Assembly: GCF_046614675.1 (NCBI RefSeq)
Contig: NZ_JBKKJT010000005.1
Location: 248,001 to 312,000, forward strand
Direction of reading: 5' to 3'
Length of the DNA: 64,000 nucleotides
Source: Chryseobacterium cupriresistens
Lineage (GTDB): Bacteria; Bacteroidota; Bacteroidia; Flavobacteriales; Weeksellaceae
Shown here: positions 43,343-50,209 of the stretch, in pieces
Layout: each line of letters opens with the position of its first letter
Position numbering within the stretch: position 1 is the first letter of the stretch
The notes under the pieces: generated by a model
What the model saw: the letters and a program-made list of their open reading frames with translations, nothing else
Told to the model about the DNA's origin: nothing
Database searches by the model: none
Program-made: the position numbers and the translations under genes

Positions 43343-45364
43343 ATGAATAATAAAGGATTCAACTGGTTCTTTCCTATTGCAATCGTAGCTCTTTTGCTAT
43401 TCTTTGGCTCCAATTTCCTTGGAGGTGATGCCGCAAAATCTATTGATGAAGATGGTTTCTTTAGAGAAATGCAGGCGGGCAAAGTCCAGAATATAATTAT
43501 ATACAAAGACATAGAGAAAGCTGATGTTTTCCTAACAAAAGAAGCAAAATCGGCAATGGTTTCCAAAGCCGGAAAAGAAAACAACCCCCTTTCTGCCTTC
43601 GAAATGGCTCCAAAAGCAGATTTTTCTGTGAAATACGGAGATCTTCAACTTTTCCTTCAGAAATTTGAACAGGTCAAAGCCAGCAATCCGGTTATTAAAA
43701 CAACCAAAGATTACGGTACAGGGAAGAGCGCATTAATGGATATCTTAATCCCTGCGCTGGTTTGGATTTCAATTTTAGGATTATTCTACTTCCTTCTTTT
43801 CAGAAAGATGGGTGGAGGCGGAGGTCCTGGCGGACAAATTTTCTCTATCGGAAAATCCAAAGCGAAGCTTTTCGACGAAAAAGAAAGAATTCAGGTAACA
43901 TTCAAGGATGTTGCAGGATTGGAAGGTGCTAAAGAAGAAGTTCAGGAAGTAGTAGACTTCTTGAAAAACTCCGAGAAATATACAAAACTGGGAGGTAAAA
44001 TTCCTAAAGGAGTTCTTTTAGTAGGGCCTCCGGGAACTGGTAAAACCCTATTGGCGAAAGCTGTTGCAGGGGAAGCTAAAGTTCCGTTTTTCTCACTTTC
44101 AGGTTCCGATTTCGTTGAAATGTTTGTGGGAGTAGGAGCTTCCAGAGTAAGAGACCTTTTTGCTCAGGCTAAAGCAAAATCTCCGGCCATTATCTTCATT
44201 GATGAGATTGATGCTATCGGACGTGCCAGAGGGAAAAATAATTTCTCCGGCGGAAACGACGAAAGAGAAAATACCTTGAACCAGCTTCTTACTGAAATGG
44301 ATGGTTTCGGAACAGATACCAACGTTATCGTAATGGCAGCAACCAACAGAGCGGATATCCTTGATAAAGCTTTGATGAGAGCAGGACGTTTTGACCGTTC
44401 TATCTATGTAGACCTTCCGGAACTTCACGAAAGAAGACAGATCTTTGATGTTCACTTGAAAAAGATCAAACTTGATGATAATGTAGACAGAGAGTTTCTT
44501 GCCAAACAAACCCCTGGTTTCAGTGGGGCAGATATTGCCAACGTTTGTAACGAAGCAGCACTTATCGCAGCAAGAAATAATCATACTTCAGTAACAAAAC
44601 AGGATTTCCTTGATGCTGTAGACAGAATCATCGGCGGTCTTGAAAAGAAAAATAAGGCAATCAAACCTTCTGAAAAAAGAAGAGTTGCTTACCATGAAGC
44701 AGGACACGCTACGATCTCATGGTTGGTAGAACACGCATCTCCACTTTTAAAAGTGACGATCGTTCCTAGAGGACGTTCACTGGGAGCAGCATGGTACCTT
44801 CCTGAAGAAAGACAGCTTACCACTACTGAACAGATGCTGGACGAAATGTGTGCAACATTGGGAGGTAGAGCAGCAGAGCAGGTGATCTTCAATAATATTT
44901 CTACAGGAGCACTTTCTGATCTGGAAACCGTAACAAAGAGAGCTCAGGCAATGGTTACAATCTACGGATTAAGCCCGAATATCGGTAATATTTCTTACTA
45001 TGACAGCTCAGGCCAGTCTGAATACAATTTCGGAAAGCCTTATTCTGAAGAAACCGCTACAAAAATTGATGCAGAGATCAAATCAATCATCGAAAATCAA
45101 TATGAGAGAGCGGTAAGAATTCTTGACGAGAATAAAGATAAGCTTGACGCTTTAGCAAGTAAATTGCTTGAAAAAGAAGTGATTTTCCGTGAAGACCTTG
45201 AAGAGATTTTCGGAAAAAGAGCATGGGATCCTGAATTGACAGAGAAACCTGTAACCAATACTATTCCTGAAAAAGATCAGCCCATTGTAGAGGAAACACC
45301 TCAGATCAAAGAGAAAGAAGAAGAAAGCGAAATACAGGCTCCCGAAAGCCCGACACAGCTTTAA
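43343..45364 (+). CDS. ftsH: ATP-dependent zinc metalloprotease FtsH
   Basis: This 673-residue inner-membrane AAA protease degrades membrane and regulatory proteins. Two membrane segments (about 6-23 and 132-152) flank a periplasmic domain. The AAA module has Walker A GPPGTGKT, Walker B IIFIDEIDAIG and the second region of homology with NRADILDKALMRAGRFDR. The zinc site is HEAGH at residues 451-455. An acidic, Pro- and Glu-rich tail after about 625 is typical of Bacteroidota. It ends at a strong terminator and shares an operon with rsfS. Confidence 0.96.
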   Translation: MNNKGFNWFFPIAIVALLLFFGSNFLGGDAAKSIDEDGFFREMQAGKVQNIIIYKDIEKADVFLTKEAKSAMVSKAGKENNPLSAFEMAPKADFSVKYGDLQLFLQKFEQVKASNPVIKTTKDYGTGKSALMDILIPALVWISILGLFYFLLFRKMGGGGGPGGQIFSIGKSKAKLFDEKERIQVTFKDVAGLEGAKEEVQEVVDFLKNSEKYTKLGGKIPKGVLLVGPPGTGKTLLAKAVAGEAKVPFFSLSGSDFVEMFVGVGASRVRDLFAQAKAKSPAIIFIDEIDAIGRARGKNNFSGGNDERENTLNQLLTEMDGFGTDTNVIVMAATNRADILDKALMRAGRFDRSIYVDLPELHERRQIFDVHLKKIKLDDNVDREFLAKQTPGFSGADIANVCNEAALIAARNNHTSVTKQDFLDAVDRIIGGLEKKNKAIKPSEKRRVAYHEAGHATISWLVEHASPLLKVTIVPRGRSLGAAWYLPEERQLTTTEQMLDEMCATLGGRAAEQVIFNNISTGALSDLETVTKRAQAMVTIYGLSPNIGNISYYDSSGQSEYNFGKPYSEETATKIDAEIKSIIENQYERAVRILDENKDKLDALASKLLEKEVIFREDLEEIFGKRAWDPELTEKPVTNTIPEKDQPIVEETPQIKEKEEESEIQAPESPTQL

Positions 45365-45390
45365 GATTCTTAAAAAATAGAATTAATAAA

Positions 45391-45422
45391 AACCTGACAA
45401 TCGCAAAATTGTCAGGTTTTTT
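45391..45422 (+). terminator. Intrinsic terminator after ftsH
   Basis: AACCTGACAAT (45391-45401) pairs perfectly with ATTGTCAGGTT (45408-45418) around a 6-base loop, followed by six T. Confidence 0.9.
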
Positions 45423-45438
45423 CATATTTAAGGAGATA

Positions 45439-45473
45439 TTTTGGACACTATTGTAATTTATTTTCTATTTTTG
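45439..45473 (+). promoter_or_regulatory. Promoter of the LUD-cdsA-psd operon
   Basis: TATTTTTG (45466-45473) matches TAnnTTTG, with TTTTG (45439-45443) 22 bases upstream as the -33 element. It lies 27 bases before the TTG start at 45501 and after the ftsH terminator. Confidence 0.65.
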
Positions 45474-45500
45474 TATAAAGTTGACTAAAAATAGATTAAG

Positions 45501-46082
45501 TTGAATTTATTCAAGAGGATTGTAAGCAAACTTACCAACCAGCCTGAAGAAGAGGACAAACAGAGCCTGGAGAAACTTGGGGATTCGCTGAAAAATGCGG
45601 ATCTTGACTATAAGTTTGCGCAATTATTTACGCATTCGGGAGGATTTTTTAATTATTGTGCAGATGAAGCGGAAGCTCTACAAACTTTAAATCAAATTAT
45701 TAAAATAGAAGGTGTTCACAACCTTTTCTGCTGGGATAAAGAACTTCAGAACTTTTTGAACGTTGTGAAGTCTTCATATACGTCAGAATTACAGCCATCT
45801 AATGACGCCGCATTCATCACCTGTGAATATCTCATTGCCTATGACGGCAGAATCATGCTTTCGCATAATAATATCCTGCATTATCATTCTTCAAGGCTTC
45901 CTGATAAAATTATCATCATTGCCAATGTTTCTCAGATTGTAAACAACCTGAATGATGCCATGGGTAAAATAAAAAGAAACGGAAATATCAAGAACCTTAC
46001 TTCCATCAGCGGAAGCCAATCGAAAATGGATAGTTCTTCCAATTCCAATACAAAACTGTTTTTATTGCTGCTTGAAGATTAA
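45501..46082 (+). CDS. LUD domain protein (LutC/YkgG-like)
   Basis: A 193-residue cytoplasmic protein of the LUD family, related to the LutC subunit of lactate-utilisation complexes but here without LutA or LutB neighbours. Visible features are FNYCADEAEALQTLNQII, DAAFITCEYLIAYDGRIML and LPDKIIIIANVSQIVNNLNDAM. The start is TTG: an in-frame stop lies only 6 bases upstream and no early ATG exists. It heads an operon with cdsA and psd, so a link to lipid metabolism is possible but not shown. Confidence 0.82.
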   Translation: MNLFKRIVSKLTNQPEEEDKQSLEKLGDSLKNADLDYKFAQLFTHSGGFFNYCADEAEALQTLNQIIKIEGVHNLFCWDKELQNFLNVVKSSYTSELQPSNDAAFITCEYLIAYDGRIMLSHNNILHYHSSRLPDKIIIIANVSQIVNNLNDAMGKIKRNGNIKNLTSISGSQSKMDSSSNSNTKLFLLLLED

Positions 46083-46106
46083 GCAACCACTTCTAAATTT
46101 TAAATT

Positions 46107-46979
46107 TTGGACAAAAATCTCATTCAAAGAACCGTATCAGGTATCGTTTATGTAGCCATCATTATTCTTTGTTCTACTCCGTTGGGAGCGCAGCTGCTGA
46201 ACAGTATTGCACCTGGTCTTGCCAAACAGCAGTATCTGTATCACGGTTTAATGAGTCTTCTGCTGATTGTAGGAACCTGGGAATGTGTTAAAATTATGAA
46301 GTTTGGAAACGGCTATGAAAAATGGGTCGTATATCCATTGGTCATTTTTATTTTCTACATGTTTTCCAAAAGGTATTTTAATCACGATTTCTTTTTTGAT
46401 TTCAGACTTAGTGAAATATTAGCACTCGCCTTGATTGGAATAGCTGTAGTAACCTTATTCAAATATCCTAACGAATTATACTTTGACAGCGGAAAACTTA
46501 TTTTTACCGTTATTTATGTGGCTCTCCCGTTCAGTTTTGCATTAGGACTGCCCAAATTCTCCAGTTATAATGAAAACTTCTCTCTGGAAGTTCTTTTCCT
46601 GTTTATCCTTATCTGGAGTAGTGATACTTTTGCCTATCTGGTAGGAAAATTCTTTGGAAAACATAAAATGGCTCCTAAGATTTCGCCTAAAAAAACATGG
46701 GAAGGTTATGCCGGAGGTGTTGTTTTAACATTGGTGTTGTCTTATTTTATTGAACACTATCAGCCCGAGCTGAGAGGAAACTGGATGATCGTAGGATTTC
46801 TGGTGGCAGCCTTTGCGCCATTAGGAGACCTGGTAGAAAGTCAATTGAAGAGAAACTTCGGTGTAAAGGATAGTGGAAACATCATTCCGGGACATGGAGG
46901 AGTTTTAGACAGGCTGGATAGTTTTATTATCTGCGTTCCTGTCGTATATTTGTACTTTATTTTAGAAAAATTTATTTAA
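46107..46979 (+). CDS. cdsA: Phosphatidate cytidylyltransferase
   Basis: This 290-residue inner-membrane enzyme makes CDP-diacylglycerol from phosphatidate and CTP. It has about eight hydrophobic helices and the C-terminal family signature, with the segments LVGKFFGKHKMAPKISPKKTWEG and LGDLVESQLKRNFGVKDSGN, then IPGHGGVLDRLDSF. The start is TTG at 46107, with an in-frame stop 2 codons upstream and no early ATG. It lies 24 bases after the LUD gene and 4 bases before psd, both in phospholipid synthesis. Confidence 0.93.
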   Translation: MDKNLIQRTVSGIVYVAIIILCSTPLGAQLLNSIAPGLAKQQYLYHGLMSLLLIVGTWECVKIMKFGNGYEKWVVYPLVIFIFYMFSKRYFNHDFFFDFRLSEILALALIGIAVVTLFKYPNELYFDSGKLIFTVIYVALPFSFALGLPKFSSYNENFSLEVLFLFILIWSSDTFAYLVGKFFGKHKMAPKISPKKTWEGYAGGVVLTLVLSYFIEHYQPELRGNWMIVGFLVAAFAPLGDLVESQLKRNFGVKDSGNIIPGHGGVLDRLDSFIICVPVVYLYFILEKFI

Positions 46980-46983
46980 TCTC

Positions 46984-47640
46984 ATGAAATTACATAGAGA
47001 ATCAAAAGGAACGATTACCGTTGCGACCATACTTTTTATCATTCTGGGCGCTTTAGCAATTTATTTCCTTGAAATATGGTCCCTGCTGATCATTATGCCT
47101 TTGCTGGTTATTTACAGTTTAGTATTCTGGTTTTTCAGAGTTCCGGACCGTAATATTCTTGACCACAGAGAAAATGTGATCGCTCCGGTGGACGGAAAAG
47201 TGGTTATGATCAAAGAAGTGGAAGAGGATGAATTTATAAAAGGTAAAGCAATCCAGGTTTCTATTTTTATGTCTCCTCTGAATGTTCACATCTGCAGATA
47301 TCCGGTTTCAGGAGAAGTGATTTACAAAAAATACCACCCGGGAAAGTATCTGGTAGCATGGCATGAAAAATCTTCTACAGAGAATGAAAGAACTACCGTA
47401 GCAGTGCAGACGATGACCAATCACAAAGTAGTCTTCAGACAGATTGCGGGATATGTAGCAAGAAGAATTGTATTCTACTGTAATGAAGGAGATAAAGCCA
47501 AAGCCGGGCATGAGTTCGGATTTATTAAATTCGGTTCCAGAATGGATGTATTCCTGCCTTTGGATACTGAGATTATATGTAAGATCGGAGATATTACAAA
47601 AGGTGGTTTGGATGTGATTGCCAAACTGAAAGAAAACTAA
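46984..47640 (+). CDS. psd: Phosphatidylserine decarboxylase proenzyme
   Basis: A 218-residue protein of the short, archaeal/Bacteroidota-type family that makes phosphatidylethanolamine. One or two N-terminal membrane helices (about 12-55) precede the catalytic core with APVDGKVVMIKEV and SIFMSPLNVHICRYPVSG. The self-cleavage site that yields the pyruvoyl group is FIKFGSRMDVFLP (cut before Ser). It follows cdsA by 4 bases in an operon and ends at a terminator at 47665. Confidence 0.92.
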   Translation: MKLHRESKGTITVATILFIILGALAIYFLEIWSLLIIMPLLVIYSLVFWFFRVPDRNILDHRENVIAPVDGKVVMIKEVEEDEFIKGKAIQVSIFMSPLNVHICRYPVSGEVIYKKYHPGKYLVAWHEKSSTENERTTVAVQTMTNHKVVFRQIAGYVARRIVFYCNEGDKAKAGHEFGFIKFGSRMDVFLPLDTEIICKIGDITKGGLDVIAKLKEN

Positions 47641-47664
47641 AATTCTTATCGTAGATAAAAAACC

Positions 47665-47693
47665 AAAAGAGAGCTTTTAAAGTTCTCTTTTTT
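47665..47693 (+). terminator. Intrinsic terminator after psd
   Basis: AAAAGAGAGCT (47665-47675) pairs with AGTTCTCTTTT (47681-47691) with one wobble and a 5-base loop; the T run extends to 47693. Confidence 0.8.
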
Positions 47694-48078
47694 ATTTGGG
47701 GTATGAAGGGTATATTTTGTTATTTGAGTTTAATTACGCATGAGTATTATTGCGTATCGGAAGACTAATACCTTTCCGTTGGGATTGATAATTTTGCCTG
47801 CTTAAAAACACAGGCCCATGCTTTTTTAAGTGATTCAAGGTAAATGATTGTTAATTTATTGTCAAAAATGGCATTTCATTTGATAATTTTAACATCTAAT
47901 TTTAGTAAATTGTAGCTAGAAAAACACCTTAATCATCTCCTTTTAATGCTGAAAAAGACTAATACATTTCGTTTTGTAGATTTCTATTTTGCATGAAAGG
48001 CTGTTAATATTGGAAAATTTATACTTTCAGGAGTACAAATGCCAACTTAAGCTTGTGAGAGCACAAAAAAACAACAAG
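47694..48078 (+). other. 385-base noncoding region ahead of the LuxR-type gene
   Basis: It contains the palindrome promoter at 47726-47796, and then a hairpin at the expected transcript start (CTTAAAAA 47801-47808 with TTTTTAAG 47823-47830). A 15-codon frame at 47868 and the possible TTG start at 47989 of the next gene are the only coding signals. The leader would be about 280 bases, long for a regulator gene, so leader control is possible. Confidence 0.45.
47726..47796 (+). promoter_or_regulatory. Palindrome-controlled promoter A (LuxR-type gene)
   Basis: The inverted repeat TACGCA-N10-TGCGTA (47735-47756) is followed 32 bases later by TAATTTTG (47789-47796), an exact TAnnTTTG box, and no TTG is present at -33. 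The first 33 bases match promoter B at 28 positions and the whole element is 71 against 72 bases long. The palindrome centre falls near -55, the usual place for an activator such as a LuxR-type dimer. Confidence 0.65.
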
Positions 48079-49071
48079 ATGATTTATAAGTTTTTCTTTA
48101 AGATGATTAACGACGAAACTGAGAAGATGGATGATGATTTTGAAAGTAGTTATCTTCATCTTATTAACCGGTATTTGCTTTTACTGTTTTTCATATTCCT
48201 GTTTTACTCCATTTTTATTATTACTTTTTTTGGGGATATGCTGATCTCCATATTTCTTACCGTTATTACCTTCTTCTGGCTGTTCCTCATGGCTATCAAA
48301 GGAAAAACGAAACGGTTCAAAAAGGTTTTAAAGCCTTTCATTATCGGTATATTTGTTTTACTCACATTTATAGTAAGCTTTTTTCATATTTATACTTACA
48401 AAAACGCAGGTGTAGAATACTTTTACTTTTGTCTTCTGTTTGCTGTTCCGTTCTTTCTGAAATACAAACAGGACTCCCTTACGATCTTTTTTATTACATT
48501 CATCATCAGTATCAATTTCATTGCATGTCTGTATTTTGATTTTGATTTCCTGCCAAAGAGCCGATTCATAGAAAAAGAAGATTTTAAAACAATCAAACTG
48601 CTGAATATTTTATTCTCCGTTGCTTCCTTTTTAATGGATATCGTATTTATTACACAGAAAGACGCATTGATTCATGGCTTAATTTCCGATAAAAAAGCCA
48701 AGGATTCCACCATCAAGGATCTGGTCAAAACGAATTCGGAATTGATGAAACACCAGATGTTGATTAACCATCTTTCAGAGGAAAATATTCAGGAAATACT
48801 GAATTTAGCGGAAAGCAATTCACCCATGTTTTTTGAGAAATTTCAGGTATTTTTTCCTCATTTTATTCCGGATATTTTACAAATAAATCCTAATCTGATC
48901 CATTCTGAGCTCTATTTCTGTGCACTGATGAAGCTGGATTTTGATACCAAAAAAATAGCACAGTGTACCAATAACAGTATCCGGGCTGTAGAAAGTAAAA
49001 AATACAGGATCCGGAAAAAACTGAATATTCCCTCAGAGATCAATATCAACAGCTTTTTGATAAAAATTTAA
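48079..49071 (+). CDS. Membrane-anchored LuxR-type transcriptional regulator
   Basis: This 330-residue protein has about six hydrophobic segments in its first 190 residues, starting LINRYLLLLFFIFLFYSIFI. A short coiled linker follows, then a C-terminal LuxR/GerE-like HTH (about 265-330: HSELYFCALMKLDFDTKKIA and NSIRAVESKKYRIRKKL). This layout is found in Bacteroidota regulators that sense at the membrane. The ATG at 48079 (MIYKFFFKMINDE) is preferred to a TTG at 47989. Its own promoter carries the same palindrome as the secreted protein gene at 50210, so it may activate both. The signal is unknown. Confidence 0.8.
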   Translation: MIYKFFFKMINDETEKMDDDFESSYLHLINRYLLLLFFIFLFYSIFIITFFGDMLISIFLTVITFFWLFLMAIKGKTKRFKKVLKPFIIGIFVLLTFIVSFFHIYTYKNAGVEYFYFCLLFAVPFFLKYKQDSLTIFFITFIISINFIACLYFDFDFLPKSRFIEKEDFKTIKLLNILFSVASFLMDIVFITQKDALIHGLISDKKAKDSTIKDLVKTNSELMKHQMLINHLSEENIQEILNLAESNSPMFFEKFQVFFPHFIPDILQINPNLIHSELYFCALMKLDFDTKKIAQCTNNSIRAVESKKYRIRKKLNIPSEININSFLIKI

Positions 49072-49090
49072 ACAGAATTCCGATTTTTGT

Positions 49091-49112
49091 TACTCATACG
49101 TAATCTTGAGTA
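49091..49112 (+). promoter_or_regulatory. Related palindrome C upstream of the HTH pair
   Basis: TACTCA (49091-49096) and TGAGTA (49107-49112) form a perfect inverted repeat with a 10-base spacer. The stretch TACTCATACGTAAT matches the complement of promoter A at 13 of 14 bases. It lies 56 bases before the ATG at 49169. A weak -7-like TATTTTTA is at 49146. Confidence 0.55.
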
Positions 49113-49168
49113 GGTTCTGATGGTGTTTTTTGATTTTCTTGTCAATATTTTTACTTAAAAACATTGTG

Positions 49169-49582
49169 ATGAATATTAAGAACATTCATATTGGAAGCCT
49201 GATCCGATCCAAAGTGGAAGAGTATCAGATTTCAATAGAAAGAATTTCCCGGTTTTTAAACAGTACGGAAGATGAAGTGGAGAGCATGTATCATACAAAA
49301 AGTATGGATACTGATGTTCTTCTGAAATGGTGTAAACTTTTAAAATTCGATTTCTTCCGGTTTTATACCGGACATCTCATTTTATATGCTCCCCAGGCGA
49401 GAATTGATAATGTCTTTACTCAAAAGGAAAATACCATGGTTTTCAGAAAAAGCATTTATACGCAGGAGGTTAAGGATTTTATTCTTGATAAAATAAAGAC
49501 AGGGAAAATGACGGCCAATGATGTGGTTGAAAGGTATAAAATACCCAAGACCACTTTATATAAATGGATGAAAAAGATATAA
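49169..49582 (+). CDS. Two-HTH protein (XRE-like plus transposase-like HTH)
   Basis: This 137-residue soluble protein has an N-terminal XRE-like HTH (about 5-70: IGSLIRSKVEEYQISIERIS with FLNSTEDEVESMY and FDFFRFYTGHLILY). Its C-terminal HTH is of the kind found in transposase OrfA proteins (VVERYKIPKTTLYKWMKKI). No catalytic domain is present. The ATG at 49169 gives the usual XRE start MNIKNIHIG. It is followed after 1 base by another small HTH protein. The pair could be transposon-derived regulators, since neither shows inverted repeats or a transposase core nearby. Confidence 0.72.
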   Translation: MNIKNIHIGSLIRSKVEEYQISIERISRFLNSTEDEVESMYHTKSMDTDVLLKWCKLLKFDFFRFYTGHLILYAPQARIDNVFTQKENTMVFRKSIYTQEVKDFILDKIKTGKMTANDVVERYKIPKTTLYKWMKKI

Positions 49583-49583
49583 G

Positions 49584-49907
49584 ATGATGCCAGATTATAA
49601 GCAGATTTATACCGACATTCTTGAAGAAAAATTTCCCGAGAAATTATCAGATACCGCCATCAGGCTTAAGCTGGAAACATTACATTCAGCTTTTGATATT
49701 CTGAAATTTAATCAACTGATTTTTGGAGAAACAGAATATACTATGGAACGTAAAAACCAGAGGCTCCGTTCTTATGATAAGGAATCAATTCTGAAAATTC
49801 TCAGTTATCAGAAAAGAAATGAACTGACTAATCTTCAGGTGAGTGATCATTTTAAGATAAGCCGAAATACCATTGCGAAATGGAAAAGAATTTTAAATGA
49901 TGACTGA
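49584..49907 (+). CDS. Small helix-turn-helix protein, partner of the preceding gene
   Basis: A 107-residue soluble protein whose C-terminal half is an HTH (ILKILSYQKRNELTNLQVSD, then FKISRNTIAKWKRIL). The N-terminal half, QIYTDILEEKFPEKLSDTAI, is helical and not recognised. Its start lies one base after the stop of the previous gene, so the two are translated together. Its HTH resembles that of its neighbour (RNTIAKWKRI against KTTLYKWMKK). A DNA-binding role is likely; a decayed transposase origin is possible. Confidence 0.68.
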   Translation: MMPDYKQIYTDILEEKFPEKLSDTAIRLKLETLHSAFDILKFNQLIFGETEYTMERKNQRLRSYDKESILKILSYQKRNELTNLQVSDHFKISRNTIAKWKRILNDD

Positions 49908-49914
49908 TATTGCG

Positions 49915-49948
49915 TTTTTTAAACCTAATGATTTTTTAAACCTAATGA
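49915..49948 (+). repeat. 17-base tandem direct repeat, two copies
   Basis: TTTTTTAAACCTAATGA occurs twice back to back (49915-49931 and 49932-49948), just after the second HTH gene. The T runs do not follow a hairpin, so it is not a terminator. It may be polymerase slippage or a protein-binding pair. Confidence 0.7.
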
Positions 49949-50019
49949 TTTTATTTTTTATGATAAATAAGTTGTTATGGTTCTTTTAAGTTGTTTTGCT
50001 TTTGATATTTGAATGTATG

Positions 50020-50049
50020 GTTGGGTTTTGTTAAAAAGCTCAACTTTTT
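50020..50049 (+). terminator. Probable terminator after the HTH pair
   Basis: GTTGGGTTTT (50020-50029) pairs with AAAAGCTCAAC-type bases (50035-50044) with two wobbles, followed by five T. It separates the HTH genes from promoter B. Confidence 0.55.
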
Positions 50050-50087
50050 ATTTGTATTTTTTATCAGGATAAGTCATTGGCATTTGT

Positions 50088-50159
50088 GAGTTTTACTACG
50101 CGTGAGTAGTATTGCGTAGCAAGGAATTATTTTGTAATCGTCTGTGGTTGATAATTTTG
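50088..50159 (+). promoter_or_regulatory. Palindrome-controlled promoter B (secreted repeat protein)
   Basis: The inverted repeat CTACGC-N12-GCGTAG (50096-50119) is followed by TAATTTTG (50152-50159) at nearly the same distance as in promoter A. Both -7 boxes sit in the identical 12-base stretch TTGATAATTTTG. The box lies 50 bases before the ATG at 50210, which argues against the longer frame beginning at 50144. Confidence 0.68.
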
Positions 50160-50209
50160 TGGAAGTTAAATGCCCGGATTATTATTATCAAACAATTATA
50201 ACTTATACA

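Noticed and set aside
47868..47915. 15-codon frame in the leader of the LuxR-type gene as a leader peptide
   Set aside because: Very short, AT-rich and without a distinctive composition; no reason to call it real.
49584..49907. Insertion sequence at the HTH pair
   Set aside because: No terminal inverted repeats, target duplication or transposase catalytic core is visible around it.
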